Part shown: positions 10,798 through 24,098 of the stretch, piece by piece | How positions within the stretch are numbered: position 1 is the stretch's first letter | How the letters are laid out: the number at the start of each line of letters is the position of its first letter | Assembly: GCA_021029095.1 (NCBI GenBank) | Contig: JAJOHG010000011.1 | Coordinates: forward strand, 372,001 to 436,000 | Direction: 5' to 3' | Length of the DNA: 64,000 nt | Origin: Phellopilus nigrolimitatus | Lineage: Eukaryota; Basidiomycota; Agaricomycetes; Hymenochaetales; Hymenochaetaceae | Notes under the pieces: model-generated | The model's input: the letters and a program-made list of their open reading frames with translations, nothing else | Databases searched by the model: none | What the model was told of the DNA's origin: nothing | Program-made: the position numbers and the translations under genes

Positions 10798-13700
10798 TCA
10801 TCTTGTCGTAGAAGGACCGAGTGATCGTCTTTTCGTATCCAATTGCTTTTGCCTTGATTTCTGTAGATATGAATCTATAAGTGCCTGACATTCGTCACCA
10901 GCAGTGTACATCGGCTTACCACACAAATCTCTCATGCTCACATCCCAAGGGAAGCGCGTCCACCTCTCACATGATCTCTTCGACATCTCCTCCCAGTCAT
11001 GATAATATGCATACGATGCACGGACCCTGCGTACATCGCTCGCGGAGAAAAAAATCAAGCCTGTCGGCTCTGAAACGAATTCCTTCGACAGCGCGCGCAG
11101 CATATCCTGCCGGGCTTCGATTTTGAGATTCGTAAAGCCCACGTTTGCCCTACCCTTCCTTGGCGAACCCAGCTTCAGCATGTCACGATGTTGAATCCGG
11201 ACGCGATTCACGTGTGCGACGATGCGCTCGAGCTCCTCCATCTTCCCTACACACCCCATTTTCTGCACCTCTTCAGCGTGCTCCTTCGCCTCGAAGTAAA
11301 CCGCTGCGAGGTCCTCGTCGTATTTGCCGGTCGCATAGGGTTTCAACAAGTCCTTATACCTTTGCATAAGCTCCCTGGATTTCGCCAGACCCTGTTTCTT
11401 GCAAACGTCCATGATGAACGAATGCATATTGGACGGTCTCTTGAGATGGATCGAGTTGTCCCCGTCGCGATTGGCATCCTTGGGCTTCGCCTTCCACTCG
11501 GGGCCCTTGCCCTTTTTGTCCTTGAACTCCTGAAGATCCTTTTTGTAGACTTCGGGATCGATGACGAGCCCCGTCTTCGAGCCGTCGAGGCACGCACAGA
11601 ACCTGTTGGATATCGGTTTTGTGCTTAACGGAATCACTTAACGAGAGGTAGGTTCAAAATACATACATGTAGGCGAGCCGTTTCGTCCGTTCATCAAAAT
11701 AGCCGTGCTCGTAGACCGCATTGTCGTGCATAACCGAATAGTTCCCGACAGCTGACTGATTTTTCAAAGACCCGAGGAGGAATGTCTGCAACTCGTGCAC
11801 ATGCGCATCGTAATCAGTCGTTGGAGGCACTCTTTGGAGGAGCTCCTTGACGGTCTCCGTATTCTGGACGAAGCACTTATTTAAGCCTTCGGGCGGGTTC
11901 GCATACGAGACATCGGCATTCCTGAAGTTCTTGACGATTTCGGGTTGCCAGATAGCAATCACCTTGTCGCCATCATAGTCACCTTACAAGGTAATAAGCT
12001 AGGTTTCCTCCAATAAAATCAAATAATTCAATATCGCACTTACCGCCACCAAGCATCGAAGCCAAAGAGCGCTTGCCTTTCGTGGAGAATATGATGACGT
12101 TGCAGAACTGGCGAAGTTCTGGACGCTCGACGGCTGTCACCTGCAACGCCGTTAAAACTGAAGTAATGCAACACGTCTCAGCCGATAAGGCACACCTTTT
12201 GGATGTCAGTAGGAACTTTGCAAGGATGGCGCGTGACCTTCGGATGTTCATCAAATAACGGTGCGAGTAAGCTTAGACAGGCAACATACGAGGACTTTTC
12301 CGCGGACGACATCAGTAGGTAGCATATCCTCTCCTAAGAACGACGACGCTCCCATACCGGAGCCTTGAATCTTGATATGTATCTCTCCATCCTCTAATAC
12401 ACCATAGGGATCTTAGGGGATAAATGAAGATAAGCGCAAGGCGAGAAACTACATTTTTTAGTCCTACCTGGCACGATGAAAGCTTCGCACGACATGCCAA
12501 CGTCGATTTTGTACCTCTTAACGTAGCTGTCGACCGCCGTTCCGAGTACATTTTCCAACTTTGCCGCAAGTACACTGCAGGTACGCGGGTGGAAGCCTGA
12601 AGCCAACAAAACCATGACTGTTTCTTGCAAACTGGAGGGCTGGCCAGAAATCCTGATTATGCAATATCAGTTCATCCGACAAACGAAGAGACAGCACTAG
12701 AGCGCGCAGGATGAACAGCGACTGGACTCACTGGTCGTCCCACCATGCCGTCGAGCGCTGCTGCAATGCTGGGTCAATTTGCAGGTCGTCTTCGTCGTCT
12801 TCGTCGTCATTGTCGTCCTCTATCTGTCCAAACCCCATCGCGCGTGACTTGCCACCAAGCTCGCGGGCCATACGTGCGCCCATGACGCCGCCGACTTTCG
12901 CGACTTTGTAGAAGAGGCTCTCCATCGCATTCTGACCGTCCCATGTCGTGAGGCCACGCACCAGTTCTTCAAGGCCATCATGCATGAGTTTAACGAACGA
13001 GGAGGCTTTCACTCCATTCTCTGCAAGATTGATGATCGTCTCGGCCGACAGACGCGCTGGCGTTTTCATCTTGGAGGAACGTAGTACATCGACGATGAGC
13101 ATAGCTTCGTCAAGCGGCTCTCCTTCGGCATACTTGATCTTTATCTGCGAGGGGCGCACATACGCTTCAGGAATTGTCTGCGTGTCATTGTATCTCCCTA
13201 AAGGGTGGAGAAGAATTAGTCCCTATTGACTTTATCAGTATCGCAAGATAGCATCAAAACTCATTTTGGTAATACCTTAGCACCACCCAGTCGACATTGT
13301 ACTGCCGTTGGATAGGCTTCCCATTCAAATACTTCTCGAAGACGTTTCAAAAGAGGCGCATTTGCAACCCCGCACCCGTCGGTCATGTCCTGAGAGAAAG
13401 TAAATACGGTACTTCGAACATTTGACAAACGACCACTTACAAGCTCGCTTGGAAGTTTGCCCATTCCATCCCAAGATTCCGAAGCTTATACAGTAACAAT
13501 GAAAGCTGAGTTTAAACGAATGTATAGTCCAGAATAAATGGACAAACGAACCCTGATCGTCTATAGTGTGAATATGCTCGGCTTCAAGCTTCAGACCTGG
13601 AACAGAATTGGAGAAACCGAGTGCGAAACGTGCTGCCCATTTCACGACGGTCTGAAGTTAAGCATAAAGTTAAACTTAGGTTCTCACAGGTGCAAAAGCA

Positions 13701-15287
13701 CATTTCCCACCTGGTTTTGGTTTTCTTTCAGAGGGTTATGCCAATTTAAGAACCGCAAAAGTGACATTTGACCACCAGGCGAATCCACATCGTCCTTAGG
13801 CGATACGATCCTACGATTTTCGACGCGCTCGTTCGTCATGTACAAAAACACCGAATGTTCTTTCGATAATAGCCCGCGGTACACACGGCCATTGATCACG
13901 AAAGGGCGGTAGAAGAACGCGGCCAGGTCATCCGCCATGTTTTTGTTGTTCAAGATATCTTTCTTAATATTCACTCGGAGGAATGAATGCGAACCGAACC
14001 GACGCGCGAAGCGTGAGGACGGGCCCAGCTCCGGGCGATCGAGTTCGATGGTAAAGTTGTGCTTTCCGTCTTTCTTCCCGGCCTCTTTGAGCTTGCCAAT
14101 AAAGTGGACCTTGCCTCCATACCAAGACGAGCTGCCACTGCAACCCAAACCTGCTGTCGGGCTATCTTGATGAGCCGCGAACTCTTTGTCGAGTTCCGTC
14201 CAAGGGGCCTAGGGAGAGCGAATCAACAAAAACATACCAGAAAACGCGGGTTGGAGCCACAACGCACCTTAGCCTGCAACTCCTCCTTGACTGCAGCCGC
14301 AAACTGTGTAGATTCCTTAGCCACTGCATCTGGGAGCAGCAGGCGCACGACTTGCGGTGCCGCGTTAGTGTTGGTACCCTTGAGCTTATCAAGTACAGCG
14401 ACTGGTATGTCCCCATACTTCAGACGGCCCGCCGAAACCAACCGCGCGATCTCCCACTGTACCCCGAAGCTCAACTCGCGCTTGTCAAAGAATATTTGAT
14501 AACTACCGTCGAACGCCTAGTATGATTTTGCTAAGCGTGGTGAATAAATCTATACAAAATGGATGAACACATACGATGAATACGGGTTCATGGTGATCAC
14601 TTTCAGCACTGGGTTTGTTGGCGGGCTCTAAGACAAACGGATCATCTGGGTCCGTGCTGACCTTCGGGCGGGTATTCCTGGATTCGACTATGGTTTCACC
14701 ACTCAAATAGTTGAACGAACGTTTGCCGAGCGTGGACCCCAAATTAGCGGATGTTGAACTTGCACTGTTCTTCTCTTTCAACGAAAGGGTGGGAATCGTT
14801 GCGCCTTGTGTATGATCACTATCTTCAATCGATGATTTAGCGATCGCTTTAAGAAATGATAAACTAACAAACATACCAGGAGAAGGATTGAAGAACACCA
14901 TAGAGATTCCCTTGGTATTATCCCAGTATTGCTGCGATCCCTAGGAAAGTTTAGAGAGGCTCTCAGCCATAACCATAGCGCATCAAACCTACCGCTGAAG
15001 CAAGTGAGTTCTCAGACGCACTTCTTTCTAGACAGGGCGAGGCGATTCCGCGCGTCAGGAGCAGGTCTGTTTCAACTAAAACGCAATTCAAGTCAAGCAC
15101 AGATATGAGTACTATATCGCTCACGGTCATCTTCATCTTCATCTTCCCCGTCCATTAATGGGGCATCGTTTTCCACCATCTCGTATTCGTCTCTTTCCAG
15201 CTTAGGTTTACGCACGTCGGCATGCTCATGGCGGCGTTGTTTGAAGCGCGCCTTCCCCGCGCGCGCTGGTTTGTCTCCCGACCCCAT
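10798..15287 (-). CDS. RNA-silencing RNA-dependent RNA polymerase (QDE-1/Rdp1 type)
   Basis: Fifteen exons (15125-15287, 14993-15075, 14575-14940, 14268-14516, 13711-14208, 13552-13651, 13441-13484, 13276-13389, 12732-13222, 12468-12652, 12290-12411, 12196-12237, 12044-12140, 11667-11982, 10798-11602) sum to 3675 nt, giving 1224 aa. Family hallmarks in order: SSRFARRFGSHSFLRV (about 351-366), DMTDGCGVAN, KVLVTRHPC with ...VPTDIQKVTAV, and the catalytic loop GGGDYDGDK (Asp 853, 855 and 857 of DYDGD), which is split by an intron right after the second Gly. FPWDVSMRDLCG lies in the C-terminal region. The enzyme copies single-stranded RNA into dsRNA for Dicer in quelling-type silencing and heterochromatin pathways. 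The N-terminus is basic then acidic (EDEDED). All motifs look intact, so I infer an active enzyme. Position 14840-14875 could be read as a 30-nt intron, but it is open in frame and I keep it as exon. Confidence 0.93.
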
Positions 15288-16534
15288 TGTGAGTGCGCTG
15301 AGTTCAACTGGTTGAGATTCAAGTCAACATTTCGCGAAGTGTGTCGCTATAAAGTCCCGAGGGCGTAGATGGGCGCAGAGAACTAAATGTAGCTAATCCG
15401 CGCTCGTTCGCTTGCTTCGAGTTCTTGACGCGTTGTTTGTTGTTTGGCTTCGATGTCGGCTCGGAAGCAACTTGAATTTTCTGTCTTGCTTGCTGTTTCC
15501 CCCAGCTTATGTATTGGTTTCTTTTCCGCTTGTGTTCTTGAGAAGCAGTTCATCGTACAATCAAGCTGGATTGGATGCTTTAACTTCATGTTCAGTTCCG
15601 GGTTCTTCTCTGACAGCGGCTTCTGACGCCATTCGCCATGCATCTTGAACCAATACTTTTTTCTAGATGGTCGGAACGGCTGCATCTGAGGCTAGAAAGT
15701 GCGAAGCAAGGGAACTATTGTAGGCGAGACTGACACCAGACCATTGCCCAGCTATATAAACCACCGGGGCTCACATCTCGGTGCCGATCCCTGGCCGATC
15801 CAATAATATGATGACAAATCTTGACTCGACTTTTCATATACCGCGCCCCCTTGAAACCCTTTGGTAAGTTCTGCAATTCGCCAAATAACACATTGACATA
15901 ATTCCAATTACTGATGCTTCCACTTCCTCGCGGAAATTGGATCATCTGTTCAAGACACTTACCGGACTGTCTTCAGCGCTGTCGTGGAATGGGAACGAGT
16001 TCCTTCGCATGGTGTTGTTCTATTCTTCCGACGACCTTGTCGAATTTCTGGTGAAAACGTCTGTATAAAGTATATCATCCAGATACACTGTAACTCTCTC
16101 CTTTCCTCATACTCTTTGGAGAACTCTGACTAGTCATCGCATTGGTGCACGACGAAGGAGTTCGGCGAGTGTTCTTTGTCTTGGAACGAATTGGTTGACA
16201 GAACAGAAACGATGTGAAATTGATAAGTAGAACGAATAAATAAACGTGAATGAACAATATCTGAGGTGCCATTCCAGTCTCCAGATAAAGATGTTGGAAC
16301 CCTAGGGAAGTAAACCCGTACATGCCATGCACTAAAAAGTCTAAAATCACTATCTCAAGGCAAGATCCATCCAGGATTGCTTTGTAATTTATTACATAAT
16401 CTGGTACGAATATTCGCTTGACTCCTGCTCACAGCTCAGTCTTGAAACTGTCTCTGTTTCTGAGCGCTCTCTCCGTGCTATTTCTTTCTCAACCAAAAGT
16501 TTCCAGATACTGGACTTAGGCTAGAGATTGCAAA
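15288..16534. other. Divergent intergenic region RdRP / La protein
   Basis: This 1.25-kb stretch between the RdRP start and the La start must hold both promoters. A 100-codon minus-strand frame (15383-15685, basic, Lys/Gln/Glu-rich) is the longest. It has no recognisable domain, and I give it about 0.2 as a gene. At 15963-16077 a plus-strand frame contains LSWNGNEFLRMVLF, faintly like SWNGEELKIM of the La protein, too short to interpret. Confidence 0.4.
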
Positions 16535-18534
16535 ATGGCTGAAGTCGAAAAAACTGCTGAAACCGTCAAGATTGACGACGACGTAGAGGAAAGGTCAGAC
16601 GTCGAGGACCACGAACTTGCAGATGTCGAGGAGAAGACAGGGGAGACAGTTCCCACAGAAAATGTAACCATGGACGAATCAGAGGAAGAGAAAAAGCAGA
16701 GGGCATGCAGGCAAAGTAAGCTTGTCGATTGTGAATACAGCGCATGCAGTGTTGTAACGAAATTTGCAACAATTTAGTCGAATTCTACTTCGCTGACTCG
16801 AACTTGCCGTACGACAAGTAAGCATTGCAGCCTTTTGCTATAGCTAAATTTAATTTGGGCAATGTCATAGGTTTATGTGGACGCTACACACCGCCAACGC
16901 CGAGCACTGGGTACCAATCAAAACCGTCGCATCGTTCAAGCGTATGCGCGAATTCTCTCCCCTTGGACCCGAATGGTTGCTGGAAGCACTCAAGACCAGC
17001 TCAGAACTAGAGATAGATGAAACGGATACGAAGGTGCGGCGGCGTAACGAGGTGAAGGAGGCGAAAGGGCAATTCCAGAGGAGCATATACGCTGTGAGTT
17101 TGCCATTGCCCTCATTTCCAAATCACATTATTGGTACTCGGTATCTCATGACGCCTGCAGAAAGGTTTCGGGAAGGAGGAACCGGGCCTACAACAAAAAC
17201 TCGAGAAGTTTTTCGACGTATATGGTCGCGTCAACGCCGTTCGCATGCGACGCCAAAATGAAACGAAGGAATTCAAGGTCAGAACAAATACTAATTGTTC
17301 TCCTTCCGTTCTTTAACAATTCCTAAATAGAGCTCTGTTTTTGTTGAATTCTCGGACGAGTCGACGGTCCAGCGTTTCCTCAATGCCGTCCCGAAACCAT
17401 CTTGGAATGGTGAAGAGCTGAAAATCATGACGAAGTGCGTTCTCATCTGAAGTCAATGCTCAATACCAAAAAGGCGATCTAATGTTTTGTATACAAATCC
17501 GTTTTCACTAAAAGAGATGCCTATTGCGAGATGAAAATCAAGGAGAAGGGACTCACTGGACAGGCGGCAAACTATCGGAAAGATAAGGAGGCTGGTACAG
17601 GGTTGCGAAGGGGATTTAACGCGTTCAGAGAAATGGACAAGAAGAATAAAGGCGACAAGAAGGATAAGGACAAGGCTGCAAAGCCGGATGTGTTCCTTGA
17701 CTTCATGGGCGCGAAGTTGAAGGTCAGCGATGATGACGGTGGTCACGTGGACGATGCAGAAGTCCCATACGTGAAGGGTACTGCGCTCAAGGTCAGCGGC
17801 TTCGAAGGGGACCTGATATTCAAGGATGTCAAGGTACGTACTTCTGGCACCTCTGCTAGATTCCCTAAACTAAAGTGTAAATGTTAGGACCCGATAAAAG
17901 AGCGGTTTACACGCGCCTTCGTCAAGTATGACAAGGGCGCAGACTGGGGTCTTGTGGGGTTCGATAAGGCGCTCTCTGAAGAGGACACCGCTTTCGTCAA
18001 GGAAAAGGTCAAGACACTCAATGGAAAGGAAGTCGTGTGGGGCCCTGCAGAAGGTGGGTAATGATCCCCTGCATTCTAATCTATAGTCTGACACTCCTGT
18101 TTGGCGTCACAGAGAGTGAGGAGAAGGCGTTCCTCATTGAGCGGGCACAAATGGCTGCGCGAAAGGCGATCTCGGTGACAACTCGTGGTGGTAAGGGTGG
18201 ACGCGGCGGGTCTCGTGGCGGGTCTCGCGGCGGGTCTCGCGGCGGGTCTCGCGGCGGGTCCCGCGGTGGATCTCGAGGTCGCGGTGGACGTGGTGGAGGG
18301 CGCGGAGGGGGCGGAGACCGCCGCGAGGGTAGAGAGAAGCCGAAATCATCCGCCGGACCTGCAGAGGCGAACGGAAAGGAAGGCTCTGCAGATGATACGC
18401 AGACCGGCGAGAAGCGCAAACGTGCGATTGAGCCAGACGGTGGCCCTGATGTCGGGGTCCGTGGCGCAGCAGTGCCGGTTATCCAGGCTAGCAAGAAGGC
18501 GAAGACGGACGATGCGGTGGCTGCTTCAGCATAG
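16535..18534 (+). CDS. La protein homologue (Lhp1/Sla1 type)
   Basis: Eight exons (16535-16715, 16778-16817, 16871-17093, 17161-17277, 17331-17434, 17515-17833, 17888-18053, 18113-18534) sum to 1572 nt, giving 523 aa. An acidic N-terminus leads into a La motif (QIEFYFADSNLPYDKFMW ... FSPLGPEWLLEAL). Next come a canonical RRM (SIYAKGFGKEEPGL ... SVFVEFSDESTVQRFL) and a second, xRRM-like domain (GTALKVSGFEGDL ... WGLVGFDKALSEEDTAFV). The protein ends in a long RGG tail and a basic nuclear-signal-like end. La proteins bind the 3' oligo-U of RNA polymerase III transcripts, protecting and chaperoning pre-tRNAs and small RNAs in the nucleus. The gene faces the first tandem transporter tail to tail, 267 bp away. 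Confidence 0.92.
18206..18320 (+). repeat. In-gene 12-bp tandem repeat encoding GGSR units
   Basis: Tandem GGCGGGTCTCGC-type units encode GGSR repeats, followed by GRGGRGG. They make up the RGG/RS-like tail of the La protein and are probably length-variable between strains. Confidence 0.8.
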
Positions 18535-18801
18535 GGCTGCTTGACTCTTGGATACTGGTTGCTCTTGATTGGGTGTGCGATAAGATTTGGCTCTTGCTTG
18601 GCCTCGAAGCTACAAAAGTCGTCTGCGAAACGACACTGTACTGTTATGCGATAACATCTATATGGGTTTGGAGGCTCCCTGCTCCGTGTTCCCTTGCACT
18701 TTTCATTTATATAAAAAGCTCTATGTACCTCTATGGCTCGGCGATTGAGCCGCCTACATTGATATTCACATGTAACGCTTTTTCTAGTGTGAAATAAAAT
18801 A
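18535..18801. other. Convergent 3' region La / transporter 1
   Basis: No coding signal. It probably holds the two overlapping 3' UTRs. Confidence 0.4.
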
Positions 18802-21226
18802 CTAGGTAGTATAGCGGAAGGTGACACTGCGATTCCCTTTCTCATCAGCGTGAAGCTCCTCTTGCTCGCGCTCCTCACCCGAGAGTGACGACAGCCGGCT
18901 AGCGTTCCTTGCATTCAGGTGCTTGTAGTACACCGTCTGCACTATCCATAGGATAGTTGCAACACCTGCAAAAACGATGTTGATAATGTTGCCGTGTTTG
19001 AAATCTGCAGGACAGATAGAATACATTCAATGCTTTGGAGTAGATTATCTTGAGTCGTTATAATGAAACGTACCAGGACTGTCATTGGCTTGATAAATCT
19101 GTGTTACAAGGATAATAAGAGAAGAATCAGATTATATATGCGGAGTCAGCTTACCTGGCTACCCCAGGCTTTTCAGGGAAAAAGGGCGTCAACATTAATA
19201 TCTTCGAAAGAAAGTAGATCGAATTCCTCACTTCCGTATATGTTAGCGGCGCCTATAACTGCCCCTGAAGCTATTGTACGCTTTCCGACACTCCCGGTGT
19301 TTTCGGACATCCAAGCAATATTCAATGGATGAGTATAAGGCCAAGACTGGACAACGCATGCTGCGAAATACCTTATTCGGGTTGTATTAGTTTTGTGATC
19401 GCATGAGAAGTGTAAAACACATTTACTTAACGCCTTTGCTCGAGTTGGCTGGAAGGGCACGTAGCAAGATCCATCCGACGAGCTGCCAAGCGGCTGCGAC
19501 GATAGGGATTGAGTAAAAACACAAACCAAAATATGAATACTGCTTATTCACCTCCGAACGCTCCGTGTAGACCTCGTTCTCGCACGCGATCAGAGTGCCA
19601 TATGATCAACACTGACGTGATACACGTCAGGACGTATGGGGGTGCGGTCAGCGCGTTCGCAACGAACTACAGGGAAGATTGCATGGGCAGATGTTATCGC
19701 ATAGAGTTTGGATTGAACATACAACGTTGAAATTGAACGACTTGATAACCGTCGGCAGGTCTGGCGAAAGAAAATTAGTTACTTAATGAACAATTCAAAG
19801 AAAAGAGGAGAAAGAGGGTAGGACAGAATGACGCATACATGTCGCTAAAGGAGTCGTCGGAGTCAGTCCGATAGCTGTTATGATTAGATGGCCCCAAAGG
19901 CCAAGGTCGGTGACGCTGTCTTTGACATCAGCCCAAGTCACCGTTGACCTTAACAGCAAAATCACGTCAGCTCCACCAGAATCGTATGGTAATAGCAACC
20001 ATGCTCACTCGTAGATTTTCTTCGCAGGATCATCCCTAACAACTCTTGTTACCGCGATGCGAACCTGCCGCTCATCGAACCAAGGTTTCAGGCCTCTCAG
20101 GCCCCCCTTCGTACGAGACGCGTTCAATGGAAGATAGAACCTAATAACCGATTAGAATGAATAGCCACAGCTAGAGTTTAATAAACTCTGACCAAGTTAA
20201 GACAGCAATCACAATGGTTATTATTCCGTCAACGAGAAACAGCCATTTCCACCCGAAAAGACCTGCGACACCCCGTAGCTGGAGAAGACCACTGAGTCGC
20301 CGCGAGAACAAGTTGAGTACAATACTCCGTTTAATCGTCAAAAGCAAAAAGGTCAAACCTCGCCATGAGTCCGCTCACCGCACTCGCTATATTCTACCAT
20401 GTCCGATAATCTCAGAGCAAGAAAAAAAGGTATAAAAAAGGAATAAATTACCTGCACACCCCAAAACCATGCCAAACGAGTTGCTAGCTCCGTACTTTTG
20501 TAAAACCCACCGAAATACAATAATGTCGCAGGGATCACACCGCCTTCAGTAATGGCGATGACTAATGGGCATGGCGTTTTTCAGCAAGGGAGTTGTGGAG
20601 ACCTTTTGAGTACGTACAGGAGCGAACTGTAACAGGCAACGTCATGAGTACATACTTGACATCGACGATAAAGGTGTACTCGCCCGCCAGATAACCAGCT
20701 TTGTCCTTTATTAGAGCATGCGCCATGGTCACTAAGCCCCACGAAAACATGAGAATCGGAATCCCTAAAAAACAATTAGTAGGATCTCGAGTTGAGTGGT
20801 GAGCAGTTACTTACAGCGCGAAGGACCGGTTATCTTCGCAATAACAGCACCAGTGAGAGAAGCGACTGAGAACAGAACAGAGTAAATCGCCGTTGCCGTG
20901 TTCACAACATTGATATTAAACCCAAGGTCTTGCGGTAGGTTATCAGAAATGGCATTCGAATTGTTCGTGCGATCCATGTTAAGGACGAAAGTCGTCAGAA
21001 GAAGCCAAGGAAATAAGCGCGTGTCCAGAATGCGGATGACCTTCGCTTCTTCATCTCTGGTATACTCGAGATCCCGGACGAAGAAAGGGTTAGCTTCATC
21101 ACGGTCGTATCTCGGCGAGTTCGCGAGCTGATCAATCTGCACTGCTTCTAAGACGTGTTTCGCGCTGCTTTCGTTTGTCTCTTCACTTTTGCGGTGAGTT
21201 ACCGAAGAATCCAACTCCCCGGGCAT
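18802..21226 (-). CDS. MFS transporter 1 of tandem array (ACS family)
   Basis: This is the first of three head-to-tail paralogues. The ATG at 21226 begins MPGELDSSVTHRK. A longer in-frame start at 21322 exists but lacks family support. Recognisable coding segments in order: LNMDRTNNSNAISDNLPQDL (TM1, with the Asp-Arg-Thr-Asn-Asn signature of this subfamily), PILMFSWGLVTMAHALIKDK, ITEGGVIPATLLYFGGFYKS, LAWFWGVQ, GLFGWKWLFLVDGIITIVIA, a loop with KPWFDERQVRIAVTRVVRDD, NIAWMSENTGSVGKRTIASG, and a charged tail ending NRSVTFRYTT. The layout is that of 12-TM anion:cation symporters (Tna1/Dal5/Vht1 group). Exon 1 is 20815-21226 and exon 2 ends at 20764. A 9-nt microexon (20618-20626) follows a GC-type donor. 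I did not fix every later boundary. The substrate is unknown. Confidence 0.85.
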
Positions 21227-21725
21227 AACGAGGAGAGAGTATGGAGGCTCGGGCGGTTCGAAGTGTATACGTAGAGCACGATTGAGGAAGTCGAAAGACC
21301 AAGACGAGCGCGAAAAACCCATGAAAGACGCTCAGACATCCACAAAATAGTCCCGATAGTGAATGGCGAGATGAGCGAGCAGAATGGCATCATTTCTGGT
21401 TTCGTCATTCAGTATATTGGTTTTTGCCACAAGCATACCATTCTGATGCAAGCCATATGTACGATAAGCTCGAGCGCCCGCCGAATATAAATTTGAATGT
21501 ACGCTTTTTGCTGTTTAGGTGGGAATTGGTAGACGAATGAGGTTCTGACCTGCGCACGGCAAACATTTGACTGATGATCGACGCGCACGGGTATCTAAAC
21601 TCCGCACATTGCTGGCTAACGCGGCAAGGTTCATGCCGCTCGCCCGTAAATCCCAAAAGTACAACATTTATATACTGTAACATAATTCTAAATCAATACT
21701 AGCGCAACCGACAGATTTCTTTTGG
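21227..21725. other. Intergenic region between transporters 1 and 2
   Basis: About 500 bp holding the 5' flank of transporter 1 and the 3' flank of transporter 2. No further gene is seen. Confidence 0.45.
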
Positions 21726-24098
21726 CTACGTCGTAAATCGGAAAGTCATGCTGCGGTTGCCCTTCTTTTCCGACGCCAGCTCCTCCTTCTCCCGCTCCGC
21801 ATCTGATAGCGCGGATAGAAGCTTCGCGTTCCGTGCGTTCATGTACTTGTAGTAATACTTCAGTACAAACCACAAGACTAATGCCACTCCCGAAAACACA
21901 ATATTGATCGTATTTCCGCGCTTGAAATCTGTTATCAGGGCGTTTACGAGCTTCAACATCGAGCAACTTCTGAAATTCAGAGAAGCATAGGAGAAAACGT
22001 ACCGGGCGAGTCGTCTGCTTGATAGATTTGGCTTCCCCAAGCTACGCGGAATATTAATAAGACGTCAATTTAAAAGACGGGCGTTTTCACTCACTTCCAT
22101 ATATATTTGCTGCTGCGATGACTGATCCCGAAGCAATGGTCTTCTTGCCGATCGTGCCCATGTTTTCCGCCATCCAAGCAATGTTCAGCGGGTGGTTCAT
22201 GGGATACGACTCGACGACGCATGCTGCGAAATACCTGGGCAAGAAGAACAGGGTATCAGAATTTTACAGAAGCATTCGATTATATAATGAGAAATCCAGT
22301 ACTTTACGCCTCTACTGGAGTCGCTCGGGAGAGCACGCAGAAGTATCCAGCCGACAAGGAACCATGCGGCTGCACGAAACACTTATGATTAGCTCCTTCT
22401 ATATGGGTACATCTGAGGCGTTAGACGCTCACCACCGAACGCTCCGTGCCAGCCACGTTCGCCTGTACGATCCGAGTGCCAGACAGTCAGCACCATCGTG
22501 ATGCATAACATGATATACGGAGGAGCCGTCAGCGCGTTCGCAACGAACTTCCAAGAAGCGGTAAGTACAAGATTTCAATAGGCCGCAAGAAGGTAATTAG
22601 CACGTACGACGTCGAAGTTGAATGATTGGATGACTGTCGGTAGGTCTAAGGATAATATGTTTCAGTAAATGCATTGTTTCTCCTTCGAAATTTGGAATGC
22701 TACAAACATGTTCCCAACGGTATCGTGGGCGTCTGTCCCACCGCAGTAATGATCAGATGCATCCAGAAGCCGAAATCCGTCGCGCTATCTTTGATATCGG
22801 TCCAAGTCACCTTTGAGCTAAGAAAAAATGAATTAATCCCTTGAATTCTACTGTGTACCGCGCAATGCGTACTCGTAAGCCCTTTTCGCAGGATCGTCTC
22901 GAACAATTCTGGTAATCGCGATCTGAACCTGGCGCTCGTCGAACCATGGCTTCCATCCGCGTAGACCGCCTTTTGTACGGGACACGTTTCGCGGCAGGTA
23001 GAACCTAAACATCATTGATTAACTAATTAAAAGAATGAGAGACAGGACATGAAGATCATACCAAGTGGCGATAGCAACGAATACGGTTATTATTCCGTCA
23101 ACTATAAACAGCCATTTCCATCCGAAGAGACCACCAACGCCTCGAAGCTGCAGGAGGCCGCTATTTCAGGAAAGAAAAAATGTTATCGGTAGTCTAAATT
23201 GTATGCACCAAAATTTTCTTACCTAGCCATGAGTCCACTGACCGCACTTGCAATATTCTGCGTTAAGGGGAAATCGTTAAATAACTGAATAAATATTATT
23301 TATCAGAAGAGCGAACGTCACCTGCACTCCCCAAAACCATGCTAAGCGAGTTGCCAGTTCTGTACTTTTGTAGAAGCCTCCAAGGTATACCAGTGTCGCA
23401 GGTATCACGCCGCCCTCGGTGATTGCAATGACTGAAAGCTGCATTCGGCATTGCAAAACCAAGTTTTGTAAAAGAGACGCTTACAAGAACGGACTGAGAA
23501 GATATTTGTAAGATTATAAATGAGTCACAAGAAAAAGAAAAGCACTCGCCAGTAAGATAGCCTGCCTTATCCTTTATTAAAGCATGTGACAGAGTAACCA
23601 AACCCCAGGAAAACATAAGAATAGGAATCCCTTGAAACAACGATGAAGATGAGAACCCAGCCTGAGCGATTGACCATGCGCTCTCTTACATCGACCGGGG
23701 CCAGCAATTTTCGCAACGACCGCGCCAGAAAGACAGAAGACAGAGAAAAGCACGGAATAGATCGCCGTCGCGGTGTTTACGATGTTGATATTGAAGCCCA
23801 AATCGGCAGGCAGGCTGTCGGAAATGGCATTCGAATTGTTGGTGCGATCCATATTTAAGACGAAAGTTGTAAGAAGAATCCACGGAAAGAGGCGAGTGTC
23901 CAAGATACGAATGACCTTGGACTCTTCCTCCCTGGTATAATCGAGATCCTGAACGAAGGAAGGGTTGTCCTCGTCGAAGCCATAGCCAGTGAGACGCGGT
24001 AGCTGGTCGCTATGTCCGAGCTCTGATCCGAGCTTCAAGATATCGGAAGTCGCTTCTCCGCTCTTGCGTTTAGACTCAGTGACATTTTTGGACATCAT
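21726..24098 (-). CDS. MFS transporter 2 of tandem array (ACS family)
   Basis: This paralogue of the genes on either side has the same exon layout. The start MMSKNVTESKRKSGEA leads to PSFVQDLDYTREEESKVIRI, then NMDRTNNSNAISDSLPADL, the GVIPATLVYLGGFYKSTE block, NIAWMSENMGTIGKKTIASG and the tail KGNRSMTFRFTT. As in its neighbours, a GC-type donor precedes a 9-nt microexon (23485-23493) that completes the Val-Arg-Ser-Phe before IAITEGG. The middle intracellular loop keeps the FDERQVQIAITRIVRDD motif. It is likely a plasma-membrane uptake permease. The array suggests dosage or substrate diversification, which is inference. I did not place all small exons. Confidence 0.85.

Noticed and set aside
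14840..14875. Possible 30-nt intron in the RdRP gene (GTATGT...TTAAAG)
   Set aside because: Too short for splicing here, a multiple of three, and free of stops. Kept as coding sequence.
16040..16200. YLDDILY-like string on the minus strand, resembling a reverse transcriptase box
   Set aside because: No other RT motif nearby, and stops on both sides within 30 codons. A chance match.
18081..18914. 277-codon antisense frame over the La gene
   Set aside because: It is the reverse shadow of the RGG repeat (poly-Pro/Arg) and runs across two real genes.
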